Source: an uncultured Mycoplasmatota bacterium
GTDB taxonomy: Bacteria > Bacillota_I > Bacilli_A > RF39 > UBA660
DNA length: 35,896 nt
Direction: 5' to 3'
Assembly: GCA_948329525.1 (NCBI GenBank)
Contig: CAOJBM010000009.1
Span: 1 to 35,896 of the forward strand
Position numbers and translations under genes: made by a program. Positions within the stretch are counted from its first letter, which is position 1. Each line of letters starts with the position of its first letter. Below, one piece after another: positions 6,017-14,657 of the stretch. Below the pieces are notes generated by a model that was not told the origin of the DNA, searched no databases, and worked only from the letters and a program-made list of their open reading frames with translations.

Positions 6017-8194
6017 ATGGGAGCAAATAGTTTTAAAGATTACAGAATAACAAAAGACAATAAAGATGAAATAATTAACTTATTGAGAAATCAAGAATTT
6101 ATAGCTCAAATAAACTCAAAAGACTTAGAAAAAATAATCAATCAGCTAGATTTCAAATCATTGTTTAATATAATCCAAAATAATAGTATTTTAGATAAAA
6201 TTAATTCTATAAAGACTAATATTTCAGATAAAGACAGTGTTTTCTTTCCTAATTTTCTTGATTCTATTACTCTCGTTAATAAATCCAACTCTCATATGAT
6301 TTATGATATGCTGTATTACTTAAGCAATACTAAAATTCTTTATTATTTAGCTTACCCATATATTCGAAAAAAATTAAGTGATAATGAAGTTGTGGAACTT
6401 TTATACGTTAAAGAAATTCCTTTTAGTAATATATCAGATAATGATGAATTATTTAACTCAATTTCACCTAGCTTGTTAATAAATTATATAAATGAGTTAT
6501 GGAAAGAAAAACCAGATAGTAAAATAATTACTAAAAGAGTTATAAAAAAAATATTTGATATTAACGATGAAATATTAGATAGTATTAATTTAGAAGAAAT
6601 AAATTATCTTTTTGAAACGATAAAAACAAAAAATATATTAAGTATACAAGAAACTAGTGTCACAATTTCCTCTTATAAAGCTTTACTAATCTCTTATCTC
6701 ATTTTTGGACTAAAAATGACTTTAGATATAATAAATAATGGTAATAAAGGGATAAATGCCAATATGATTAATGTTTTGCAAAAGGAAATTATTGATTATA
6801 AATTGACAGATTTTTACTTTCGAAATTCAAGTATTTTACACAATCTTACAGAAAACATTTTAAGTAATTTAAAAACCATTAAGAGCAAAAATGAAAACGA
6901 TTTTAAAGATAAAATTACTAAAAATAGTTATTTAAGTTCAATTATTAACTTAGTAATAGCTAACAATTATATGACTTTTAATGATGTCGCTAACTTTTTA
7001 TATACTGTCAATTTACAAAAAAATGATATAAAAAAGAAAAAGAAAGTGTCTAGATTTTGTGACAATTTTGTAAATCATATATCAACAAAAATAGAAGAAG
7101 AGATAAAAGATAATATAAAAAAGACGGCTTTAAAACATTTTGAATTAAAGAAAAAACCTCGAGAAGCGGCATATAGAAAATCAAGTAGACTTTCTTTACA
7201 AAGAATAACATTAAAATTGTTTATCAAAGCATTAAAAGGGAATATTCATAATTATGCATTTAATAGTGAAAATCCAACAGCTTTTTTAACATCATATCAA
7301 AAGTTTATAAAAGAAACTGGATTAGAAGAAAATTATTTTATTGAAAATATTTTAATACCATTAAGTAATGGCAACTTTGAAATCACTTCTTTCTTAGAAA
7401 AGCTAGGAATACTTAAGCCTTATAATTATAGTTTATATATAAAGAGTAAAAAAGATAAAAGCATTGTTTTGGAAATAAATACTATTTTAAAAGAATTGAA
7501 AAAAAAATATAACACAAATACTTTATTACAAATTATAAATTATATAATCTATGGTACTAAAATAAACAATAAAATTTATAAAAAAGATTTAGAAGTAATA
7601 AAAGAAATTCAAGAAAGAATTAATGAAATATCAAAAGAGTTCTATTTTGATAGAGAAAATTTAGAAATTAAATTAGAAGATTCTCATGTAATTTTAGATG
7701 ATTACGAGTTATTTAATTATATATCTATAATAGAAAAAATAGAAAAAATCCTAAAAAAAACAACAAACTATCTTAATCGTCACATGAATAAAAAAGCAAT
7801 AAAAGAAAAACATTTTAAAGAGTTTTTAAATCTAACTTGTGAGCTATCAACTACTCTTCCCTTTAATAATCTAAATTATACATTAATTGTTCGTACATTT
7901 ACATTTGAAGATTTAGAAAAAATTTTTAAAGGATTTAATTTAAAAGAAATATTTATTCAAGATATGGATTTAAAAAAGTTGTTTTTAAATAATCATTTGA
8001 TAATACTTACAGCAGAAGGATATTTAAAAGATACAATTAATCTAAGATTTATAATTTCTAACTGGCAAAGTATAAAAAATATATGTCAAAATCATAACAT
8101 CGATATTAAAGAACTCACTATATTTGACTATTTTAAGCTTTTTAAAGATAACACTTTTAACCTTAAAACTATTGAAAATACCATAAAATTATAA
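6017..8194 (+). CDS. Unrecognised 725-residue protein upstream of the CRISPR array
   Basis: I do not recognise this protein. It is rich in Lys, Asn, Ile and Leu, looks almost entirely alpha-helical, and has no signal peptide and no convincing membrane helix. A basic central region (about residues 337-395) contains KKKKKVSRF and REAAYRKSSRLSLQR, which could contact nucleic acid. I see no Walker, HNH, RuvC, HExxH or other catalytic motif, and no similarity to Cas9, Cas1, Cas2 or Csn2. The start has AGAGAGG 9 nt upstream and an extended -10 promoter in front. The stop is only 109 nt before the first CRISPR repeat, in the position where csn2 ends in many type II-A loci. A link to the array is only positional. 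Confidence 0.75.
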   Translation: MGANSFKDYRITKDNKDEIINLLRNQEFIAQINSKDLEKIINQLDFKSLFNIIQNNSILDKINSIKTNISDKDSVFFPNFLDSITLVNKSNSHMIYDMLYYLSNTKILYYLAYPYIRKKLSDNEVVELLYVKEIPFSNISDNDELFNSISPSLLINYINELWKEKPDSKIITKRVIKKIFDINDEILDSINLEEINYLFETIKTKNILSIQETSVTISSYKALLISYLIFGLKMTLDIINNGNKGINANMINVLQKEIIDYKLTDFYFRNSSILHNLTENILSNLKTIKSKNENDFKDKITKNSYLSSIINLVIANNYMTFNDVANFLYTVNLQKNDIKKKKKVSRFCDNFVNHISTKIEEEIKDNIKKTALKHFELKKKPREAAYRKSSRLSLQRITLKLFIKALKGNIHNYAFNSENPTAFLTSYQKFIKETGLEENYFIENILIPLSNGNFEITSFLEKLGILKPYNYSLYIKSKKDKSIVLEINTILKELKKKYNTNTLLQIINYIIYGTKINNKIYKKDLEVIKEIQERINEISKEFYFDRENLEIKLEDSHVILDDYELFNYISIIEKIEKILKKTTNYLNRHMNKKAIKEKHFKEFLNLTCELSTTLPFNNLNYTLIVRTFTFEDLEKIFKGFNLKEIFIQDMDLKKLFLNNHLIILTAEGYLKDTINLRFIISNWQSIKNICQNHNIDIKELTIFDYFKLFKDNTFNLKTIENTIKL

Positions 8195-8204
8195 AAAATT
8201 TTTA

Positions 8205-8303
8205 TGAACATTTGAAAGAAATAGTGTTATAATTTAGATAGATGATGTATTATCCATTTAAGATTTATACTTTTTCTCTAGGAGTATGTGATGTAGATTT
8301 GAG
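8205..8303 (+). promoter_or_regulatory. CRISPR leader with promoter and ATTTGAG anchor
   Basis: A TATAAT at 8228-8233 has a 17-nt spacer from TGAACA at 8205-8210 (4 of 6 matches to TTGACA), giving a start near 8240. The leader ends ATTTGAG at 8297-8303, touching the first repeat. ATTTGAG is the known leader-anchoring sequence of type II-A CRISPR systems (Streptococcus), needed there for integration of new spacers at the first repeat. It also fixes the array direction as plus. Confidence 0.75.
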
Positions 8304-8801
8304 GTTTTAGATCTATGTCATCTTGAATGGTATTAAAACAATGCATTTTGAGTGTCCACTACCAAAAGAGTTTTAGATCTATGTCATCTTGAATGGTATT
8401 AAAACTAAAGTTACGTTCAGTTCATGTACATCATAGTTTTAGATCTATGTCATCTTGAATGGTATTAAAACTTATTTTTTGATATTTAGATAATTCTTTA
8501 AGTTTTAGATCTATGTCATCTTGAATGGTATTAAAACTAAGAAGAACTATTTAAAAACAAATCTAAAGTTTTAGATCTATGTCATCTTGAATGGTATTAA
8601 AACTTCACAAGAGTGGTATCCGATGGATGCAAAGTTTTAGATCTATGTCATCTTGAATGGTATTAAAACCCATAATAGAAATTCTATGGGATTTAATACG
8701 TTTTAGATCTATGTCATCTTGAATGGTATTAAAACAAGAATACAAATGAACATGGTTCAGCTAGAGTTTTAGATCTATGTCATTTTATATGATATTAAAA
8801 T
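8304..8801 (+). CRISPR. Type II-A-like CRISPR array, 8 repeats and 7 spacers, no cas genes nearby
   Basis: Eight 36-bp repeats begin at 8304, 8370, 8436, 8502, 8568, 8634, 8700 and 8766, with seven spacers of exactly 30 nt. Repeats 1-7 are identical; they start GTTTTAGATCTATG and end GGTATTAAAAC. Repeat 8 is degenerate in its second half (it ends GATATTAAAAT), marking the leader-distal end. The GTTTTAG start, AAAAC end, 36-nt repeat and 30-nt spacer are the hallmarks of type II-A arrays read by Cas9 with a tracrRNA. No cas9, cas1, cas2 or csn2 is present in the 8 kb upstream or 27 kb downstream, and I found no convincing tracrRNA anti-repeat. Identical internal repeats argue against long decay. 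Confidence 0.97.
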
Positions 8802-8825
8802 AATAACTCTTATTCTTGATTTATT

Positions 8826-9956
8826 TTAATTTTTAAGAATGCAAATATAGTTTGCATTTTTTAAATAACCTGTTATTCCAACATAAGTATTACTATTTCC
8901 AAAACTATCTTTGTTATCTTCCCTAAAAGTTACTTTACTTAAACTATCATCATAACTATAAGCATTAGTTTGATGAGAATTTTTATAATTTAAATAATTA
9001 TTATTATCAACATATTCATAAGTAGTTAACTTTTTACTAGTTAAATAATTATAATTTTTGTCAAAAGTTAATTCATAAGCAAGAGTTTCTTTATATCCTA
9101 AATTATAATTAAAAGGAGTAGATTTGCTACAAGTATAAACTATATTAGTATTTCTAACAGTCACAGTTACTTGTTTTGTATCACTATTACCATAACTATC
9201 CTTAACAACAATATACTCTGTATTATCCCCCATTTCAGTAGCTGTCTTAATAGTTGAACCATCTTCAAAAGTAGCAAAACAAGAACTTAAGTCTGTACAA
9301 GTTTTAATAAACATTTCAGGAGTATAAGTATCTCCTGGATTTAAAGTAATTGCTTGTGTTTCTATAACAGGAGCTTTTGTATCTGATACTTCAATTTTTC
9401 CAACTTTAGTTCTACCATTGTGACTAATCTTAAAAGTATATTCGCCAATTAAATCAGGGACAAACTCCCCTAAGTCAAGAGTATATAACTTTTCATCTGG
9501 GTCTTTAACATTAACATAATCAGCTATTCTTAAAGATGCTGGCTCGCCATATTCCACATGGACAATTTTTACCGAAAAATCTTTGTTATTAACAACATTT
9601 TTATAGTAATAATAAACACCATATACTCCGCCAAATAAAGCAAGGACTATTAAAGCAACTATTGATTGGACTCTTTTTGCTTCTTTTGATTCATCAATAG
9701 CTTTAGCTTTCTTTTTTTTGTTATTTAACATTTCTTTTTTAGCTTTAATTCTTGCTTCAATATCTATTTTACCTGGTAATATAGCATTATTTACATTATA
9801 AGTATTATCTTGATTTCTAGTCCCAATTACCATTGTACCATCAGTTTTATATTTATCATCTGTTGTTTTAATATTTAAATCGTTAGTAGCTTCTAAATTA
9901 ACTACTTCACTTGCAAGGGTAGTTAATTCTTTTTTTGTTTTTTTCTTTTTGAACAC
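8826..9956 (-). CDS. Single-pass membrane protein with extracellular Ig-like domains
   Basis: The 376-residue protein has a charged cytosolic N-terminal part of about 95 residues (KKKKTKKEL; later AKKEMLNNKKKKAKAIDESK). One membrane helix follows (about residues 96-117, SIVALIVLALFGGVYGVYYY), then an extracellular region with a Bacterial-Ig/HYR-like module starting DTKAPVIETQ (about residue 192) and ending NSDTKQVTVTV. Two cysteines (KTCTDLSSC) are likely disulfide-bonded. The C-terminal 100 residues are unrecognised. I choose the GTG at 9956 because AAAGGGG lies 9 nt upstream; a longer frame would start with TTG at 10013, inside the promoter. An IS4-family element has inserted about 60 nt upstream. 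Confidence 0.7.
   Translation of the reverse strand: MFKKKKTKKELTTLASEVVNLEATNDLNIKTTDDKYKTDGTMVIGTRNQDNTYNVNNAILPGKIDIEARIKAKKEMLNNKKKKAKAIDESKEAKRVQSIVALIVLALFGGVYGVYYYYKNVVNNKDFSVKIVHVEYGEPASLRIADYVNVKDPDEKLYTLDLGEFVPDLIGEYTFKISHNGRTKVGKIEVSDTKAPVIETQAITLNPGDTYTPEMFIKTCTDLSSCFATFEDGSTIKTATEMGDNTEYIVVKDSYGNSDTKQVTVTVRNTNIVYTCSKSTPFNYNLGYKETLAYELTFDKNYNYLTSKKLTTYEYVDNNNYLNYKNSHQTNAYSYDDSLSKVTFREDNKDSFGNSNTYVGITGYLKNANYICILKN
8838..8862 (+). terminator. Terminator of the CRISPR transcript
   Basis: AATGCAAA (8838-8845) pairs with TTTGCATT (8851-8858) around a 5-nt loop, followed by a T-run, 36 nt after the last repeat. It overlaps the last codons of the convergent gene at 8826. Its presence supports plus-strand transcription of the array. 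Confidence 0.75.
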
Positions 9957-9984
9957 TATTAACAACCCCTTTTCTCTACTATAA

Positions 9985-10013
9985 AATATACACGATTTTA
10001 AGACTTTTTTCAA
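9985..10013 (-). promoter_or_regulatory. Promoter of the Ig-domain gene, 3 nt from the IS target duplication
   Basis: On the minus strand, TTGAAA (10008-10013) and TATATT (9985-9990) are separated by exactly 17 nt. The left copy of the IS target duplication begins at 10017, so the element landed immediately upstream of an intact promoter. Confidence 0.65.
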
Positions 10014-10024
10014 TATTAAGATAA

Positions 10025-11600
10025 TTTGAGTTTCCGTATTTTTAAATTTAATCCACTATAAACTAAAAATTTTATTAGACATGTCAAATAAATTGACTAA
10101 CTTAAATAAATTATTACATCTAAAAATTACATTGATTTTTTTATCAATTTTTATAATATTACTTTACACTATAATTTTATCTATATTTCCAAACTTAATT
10201 GAGTTTCTAATATCTCTTCTTTAATCTTTCTTTTAAAATAACATTTTATACCTTTCTGGGATCGCCGTAATATAGTATGTATTCCTATTGCAAATTGTGT
10301 TATCCATACTCCTACTTTCTGCCGTAATGATGCACTTTCTTCTATTATTTTTATGCTTAATAACCTGTTGTTCATTTCTTCTGTTAAATTAACTATTAAT
10401 AATATCAATAATTCAAATATATTAGTTAAATTGTTTAGCAAAGTTAGGTTTCTTACTCTCATATCTTCATAATTATATTCTGTTTTTATTGATCTATGAA
10501 ATGTTTCAATTCGCCATCTATCTAGATATATTCTTACTAATTTTATTGCGTCTTTACTTTCTTTTATTTCTCTATTGGTTAATAATATAAATTTCTCTTT
10601 TTTTCCTAATCCATATACAAATATTAATGTATATGTTCTATTATCTGCTGGTAATGTTGCTTTTGTATAAGACACATATACATCTTTTTCTTCTACTTCA
10701 AACTTTAAATGCATCTTTATTTTTCCTTTTCGACTGTTGTATGCGTCATATAATTTTCTTTTCACTTTCTTAAATATAAAATTTCTATTATCTTTTAATC
10801 TTACTAATATATCATCTCCACCTTTTAAAACATAATCAAATAATTTTTGATCGTCATATCCACGATCAAATACCATTAACGATGTTTTTCCTACACATTT
10901 TCTTACTGCATCTATACTTTTATATGTTTCATCATTTGTACTTTTAAATCCTTTGCTTTTACAAGAATATACTTTACTATATACTGGCATTGGTTGTTTT
11001 GCATTCTTAGATAGTACTACAGCATTACACATATGATATCCTGGTACATATGTATCTTTTATAGCACTTGCATCTCTTACAATATCTAAGTCCTCAAATT
11101 TCTTCCCATATATTTTTGCTATATCACTATCATCAAATATGGATATTACTTCATTTGATAACATTGTTTTTATATAACTATATTTATTTTTATTTATGAT
11201 TTCTTGTTTATCAAACGATTCTAAATGTAAACACAATCTTTCTATTGTATTATTTAATTTTATATCCTCGTGTAATTCTCTTGCTACGTTAGATATTTTT
11301 ATATCTTTACTAGCACCTAGGCCATAAATCATACCACAAATAAATTTTTGATCTGTCTTTTTTAGACCATTTGACATGATTTTTGAAAATTTGACAATTT
11401 CTCGTTTCATTTCATTCGTATTTGATGTAAAATAATTCATAAGGAAACACCTCCATAATTGTTTTTAATAAATTATTTTATTACAACTACATTTTATCAA
11501 AAACAGGAGATAATTTCCTTATTTTTAGTTAAAAAACTGAAAAAGTTATCAACACTCTTTCAGTTTTTAATTTTAGTTGTCATTTTTACGGAAACTCAAA
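10025..11600 (-). mobile_element. Complete IS4-family insertion sequence with perfect ends and target duplication
   Basis: Perfect terminal inverted repeats TTTGAGTTTCCGTA (10025-10038) and its complement (11587-11600) bound a 1576-bp element with one transposase gene. An 8-bp direct repeat TAAGATAA flanks it (10017-10024 and 11601-11608). If the IR is drawn one base longer, the duplication becomes AAGATA. An intact gene, perfect ends and a perfect duplication point to a recent insertion. A 7-8 bp duplication fits some IS4 subgroups (for example ISPepr1-like). The 142 bp between the left end and the transposase stop, and the 146 bp between its start and the right end, hold no other gene. Confidence 0.9.
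10181..11440 (-). CDS. IS4-family DDE transposase
   Basis: The 419-residue DDE transposase has its acidic residues in IFDDSDIAKIYG (first D, about 103), SLMVFDRGYDD (second D, about 192) and YLDRWRIETFHRSIK (E312). The last stretch is the Y-R-E-K signature of the IS4 family. An insertion of beta-rich sequence lies between the second D and the E, as is usual in this family. The frame is intact and of normal length, with GGAGGTG upstream of the ATG. It lies inside an element with perfect inverted repeats, so it is probably active. Confidence 0.95.
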   Translation of the reverse strand: MNYFTSNTNEMKREIVKFSKIMSNGLKKTDQKFICGMIYGLGASKDIKISNVARELHEDIKLNNTIERLCLHLESFDKQEIINKNKYSYIKTMLSNEVISIFDDSDIAKIYGKKFEDLDIVRDASAIKDTYVPGYHMCNAVVLSKNAKQPMPVYSKVYSCKSKGFKSTNDETYKSIDAVRKCVGKTSLMVFDRGYDDQKLFDYVLKGGDDILVRLKDNRNFIFKKVKRKLYDAYNSRKGKIKMHLKFEVEEKDVYVSYTKATLPADNRTYTLIFVYGLGKKEKFILLTNREIKESKDAIKLVRIYLDRWRIETFHRSIKTEYNYEDMRVRNLTLLNNLTNIFELLILLIVNLTEEMNNRLLSIKIIEESASLRQKVGVWITQFAIGIHTILRRSQKGIKCYFKRKIKEEILETQLSLEI

Positions 11601-11617
11601 TAAGATAAATACTTAAA

Positions 11618-11644
11618 GAAAAAAAGCAATTTCTCTATTGCCTT
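11618..11644 (-). terminator. Rho-independent terminator of the 11.6-15.4 kb cluster
   Basis: On the minus strand AAGGCAAT pairs with ATTGCTTT (8 bp with one G-T) around a 6-nt loop, followed by a T-run. It starts right after the stop codon at 11646 and ends the minus-strand cluster. Confidence 0.8.
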
Positions 11645-11645
11645 T

Positions 11646-11912
11646 TCATTTATTAGTATTTTCGTAATAGTTTCTCTCTTGTAAAGTATCTGCTACCCAC
11701 TCTAAATCTTGGGCATCACTATCACTATCCAATATTTCATCAATCAAGTATAAGATTTCTGTTAAACTACCACACTTTTCTACATCAATATCATATCTTC
11801 TTAAAATTTCCACTTGTTCTTCTGTAATTAAAAGACCATTATAATTTTTTAGAAACTTTTTCGAATAATCAATACTATTAGCAATTGCTTCTATTTCTTC
11901 TCTTTTATACAT
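11646..11912 (-). CDS. Small acidic protein of unknown function
   Basis: This 88-residue, mostly helical protein (MYKREEIEAIANSIDYSKKF...) has an acidic C-terminal half (IDEILDSDSDAQDLEWVADT). It has no signal peptide, membrane helix or cysteine pair, and I do not recognise a family. Its start lies inside the 3' end of the PLP-enzyme gene (22-nt overlap), so it is translated from the same message as the last gene of the cluster. A strong terminator follows immediately. Confidence 0.65.
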   Translation of the reverse strand: MYKREEIEAIANSIDYSKKFLKNYNGLLITEEQVEILRRYDIDVEKCGSLTEILYLIDEILDSDSDAQDLEWVADTLQERNYYENTNK

Positions 11913-13141
11913 TCTTCCTCCATATAAGATAAGGCAGTAATTAAGCCAATCTTACCATATTCATAAGTTAGACTTCCTTGTTGAAAAGCAATGTAAGGTT
12001 CTCTTAATGGTCCATCACAAGATAGTTCAATACTACTTCCTTGAATGAATGATCCTGAGGCCATAATAACGTCATCATCGTAACCAGGTATGTAAGAAGG
12101 TAGTGGAATAGCATAAGCATCAATTGCTGAACCTCTTTGAATACCACCACAATACTTAATTAATTTATCTCTATTTTTGAAAGTTATATTTTGAACAATG
12201 TCTGCTCTTACCTCATCATATTTTGGCTCCACATCATAACCTAATCTATCCATTACTTTTGCAGTTAGTATAGCCGTTTTTAAAGCTGATGCCACAACAG
12301 ATGGAGCAAAGTATAATCCTTGTAATAATTCTTTATTAAGACCTAGACTTGGTCCAACTTCTTTACCTTCGCCTGGTAATGTAAGTCTTTCTGCTGCTAA
12401 CGCAACTAAGTCTTTTCTTCCAGCAATATAACCGCCATTAGATGCAATACCTCCACCTAAATTTTTGATTAAAGAACCAACAATAATGTCTGCTCCTACA
12501 GATAAAGGAGTTAATTCTTCCACAAACTCACAATAACAATTATCAACCATAATAATAACATCTTGTGAAATTTTTCTAATCTCTCTAATCACTTTTTCTA
12601 TTTTATCAATTGTGATACTTTTTCTTGTTGAATACCCTTTACTTCTTTGAATTTCGATAACTTTTATTTTATCTTCTTTTAAAACTTTTTTAATTGTTTC
12701 AATGTCAAAATCATTATCAACTAAATCAATTTGTTTATAGTTTATTCCATAAGAAGCTAAAGAACTACTATTTTCTTTGATTCCAATAACTTCGTGTAAT
12801 GTATCATAAGGAAGACCTGTAATACTAAGTAAGGTATCATTTGGTCTTAAAAGAGCGAATAAACAAACTGTAAGAGCGTGAGAACCAGATATAAACTGGG
12901 TTCTAACTAAAGCAGCAGGAGCATCTAAGACATAAGAAAAAACTTGTTCTATAGCATCTCTTCCTATATCATTATATCCATACCCTGTTGTTTTGTTAAA
13001 ATGGCTTTCAGATATTTTATATTTATGAAAAGCGTCCATTACTTTCTTACTATTATAAAAATCATTTTCATCTACCCTAGCAAATATATCTTTTAAATTT
13101 TGTTCTTCTTCATTTACCAACTTAATAATTTCTTCTTTCAT
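11891..13141 (-). CDS. YnbB/aluminium-resistance-like PLP enzyme (methionine gamma-lyase family)
   Basis: The 416-residue fold-type-I PLP enzyme belongs to the family annotated as aluminium resistance protein or methionine gamma-lyase family (YnbB, COG4100). The stretch IIMVDNCYCEFVEEL provides the Asp (D200) that contacts the pyridine nitrogen, and IIVGSLIKNLGGGIASNGGY carries the Schiff-base lysine (K226). The N-terminal FNKTTGYGYNDIGRDAIEQV and the region RTQFISGSHALTVCLFALLR are typical of the family. The in vivo substrate is uncertain; related enzymes cleave sulfur amino acids. The ATG has AAGGTT upstream. It lies 28 nt after the helicase gene and overlaps the small gene downstream. Confidence 0.9.
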   Translation of the reverse strand: MKEEIIKLVNEEEQNLKDIFARVDENDFYNSKKVMDAFHKYKISESHFNKTTGYGYNDIGRDAIEQVFSYVLDAPAALVRTQFISGSHALTVCLFALLRPNDTLLSITGLPYDTLHEVIGIKENSSSLASYGINYKQIDLVDNDFDIETIKKVLKEDKIKVIEIQRSKGYSTRKSITIDKIEKVIREIRKISQDVIIMVDNCYCEFVEELTPLSVGADIIVGSLIKNLGGGIASNGGYIAGRKDLVALAAERLTLPGEGKEVGPSLGLNKELLQGLYFAPSVVASALKTAILTAKVMDRLGYDVEPKYDEVRADIVQNITFKNRDKLIKYCGGIQRGSAIDAYAIPLPSYIPGYDDDVIMASGSFIQGSSIELSCDGPLREPYIAFQQGSLTYEYGKIGLITALSYMEEECIKEKK

Positions 13142-13169
13142 CCTATAACCTTCTTTAAATGGTATTATA

Positions 13170-14657
13170 TCATTTACTTTTAACTATTTCGATATATTTT
13201 TTATACTTTGTTAATTCTTTAACAAAGACAGATTCGTTATTACAAATAATATAGACTTTATTTTTTGTTCTTGTTAATGCTACATAAAATAGTCTTCGCT
13301 CTTCTTCATAAGGATAAATATCTTTCGTATTATTAACATATTTTAAGATTTCTTCATCTTTAATTTTAGTAGGAAAACCAAGTAAATCATTACAAACATT
13401 TATAAGTATAACTGTATCACTTTCTAATCCTTTCGATTTATGAGCAGTTAAATATCTAAATTTTATATCTTGGTAAGAGTAATAACTATCTTCTAAGTTT
13501 TTGTACTCAGAATCTATGTATTTAAAAATATCTTTATTATTTCTACCGATAACAAATATTTCTCCTTCACTTTTTTTCAAAAGTTCTTTTAAAGCTTTGA
13601 TATTATTATTAGTATAATATAAAATGATTGGTTTATCTAAATGTTTAAATGACACTAACTTTTTTCTTATTTGTCTTTTATTTTGCATTACAAAAGAACC
13701 AGCAACATTGATTAGTTCTTGAGGATTGCGATAAGTATTTATTATTTTTAAAATTTCCGCTTCCTTAAAATATTTTTGAAAATTTAGAAAGATATTTAAA
13801 TCACAGCCTGTAAAACGATAAATTGATTGAAAGTCATCTCCGACACCTAAAAATGTGGCATTAGTTTTATTAATTATTTCTTTTAGAAGATTAAATTTAG
13901 TTAAAGAAGTATCTTGATATTCATCGACAATTATATATTGCCATTTATTTAAAACTCCCTTTTTACTTACTATTTCCCGACACTTATTAATCATATCATT
14001 AAAATCAATTAAATTGTTTTCTTGTAATTCATGCTGATACATTAAATAAATATTTAAAATTAAAAGAATTAAAGACTTATTTTTTTGATATTTTTTATAA
14101 CTAAAAGTCCATCTAATTTTCTTTAATATTTCTTGAAAATATACTATTTCATAATTATTTGCTTTAAATAGATTAATAAAAGTTTTAATTAGTCTTTTTA
14201 AGTTTAATTCTTCTTTATTATTTGTCACTAATTTTTTATAGGATTTTAATAGAATTTTATTTGTAGGAATAATATTTAATATAAAGTTATCAATTACCGA
14301 ATCAAGAATTGTATCATCAGCAATATCGTAAGCTTTATTATGACTCTTTAAAATTTCTAAAGCCAGTTTATGAAAAGTATAGACGGTAATATCAAAATCA
14401 TAGTTTTTCTTAATATTATTTCTTAAGTTATTGGTAGCGTCATTAGTTAGGGATATACATAAAATCGAAGAAATCGGAGCATTTAGACACTTAACTAAGT
14501 AAACAATTTTCCCAATAATCGTTAAGCTTTTACCACTACCAGCTCCAGCTACAACTAAAACAGCTTTTTTGTTCGATAAAACTACTTTTCTTTGATATTC
14601 ATCTAAAGCATAACCATTAATATTATTTAAAATATCTTCTTTAATAAGTTCCTCCAT
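13170..14657 (-). CDS. Short UvrD/PcrA-like superfamily 1 DNA helicase
   Basis: This SF1A helicase of about 495 residues shows the motifs in order: Q-motif-like ALDEYQRKVV, Walker A AGAGSGKSLT, SLTNDATNNLRNNI (Ia), IIVDEYQDTSL (II, with DEYQ), LGVGDDFQSIYRFTGC (III), AHKSKGLESDTVILI (V) and FYVALTRTKNKVY (VI). Full-length PcrA or UvrD has about 720-770 residues, so the 1B/2B subdomains are reduced. The role is probably in DNA repair or mobile-element biology, but the specific pathway is unknown. Its start is uncertain: the ATG at 14657 overlaps the 3' end of the SDR gene by 17 nt and lacks a strong site, and an in-frame GTG at 14699 is the alternative. Confidence 0.88.
   Translation of the reverse strand: MEELIKEDILNNINGYALDEYQRKVVLSNKKAVLVVAGAGSGKSLTIIGKIVYLVKCLNAPISSILCISLTNDATNNLRNNIKKNYDFDITVYTFHKLALEILKSHNKAYDIADDTILDSVIDNFILNIIPTNKILLKSYKKLVTNNKEELNLKRLIKTFINLFKANNYEIVYFQEILKKIRWTFSYKKYQKNKSLILLILNIYLMYQHELQENNLIDFNDMINKCREIVSKKGVLNKWQYIIVDEYQDTSLTKFNLLKEIINKTNATFLGVGDDFQSIYRFTGCDLNIFLNFQKYFKEAEILKIINTYRNPQELINVAGSFVMQNKRQIRKKLVSFKHLDKPIILYYTNNNIKALKELLKKSEGEIFVIGRNNKDIFKYIDSEYKNLEDSYYSYQDIKFRYLTAHKSKGLESDTVILINVCNDLLGFPTKIKDEEILKYVNNTKDIYPYEEERRLFYVALTRTKNKVYIICNNESVFVKELTKYKKYIEIVKSK

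Noticed and set aside
6017-8194. The 725-residue protein as a divergent Cas protein.
   Set aside because: No HNH, RuvC, Cas1, Cas2 or Csn2 motif is visible; position alone is not enough.
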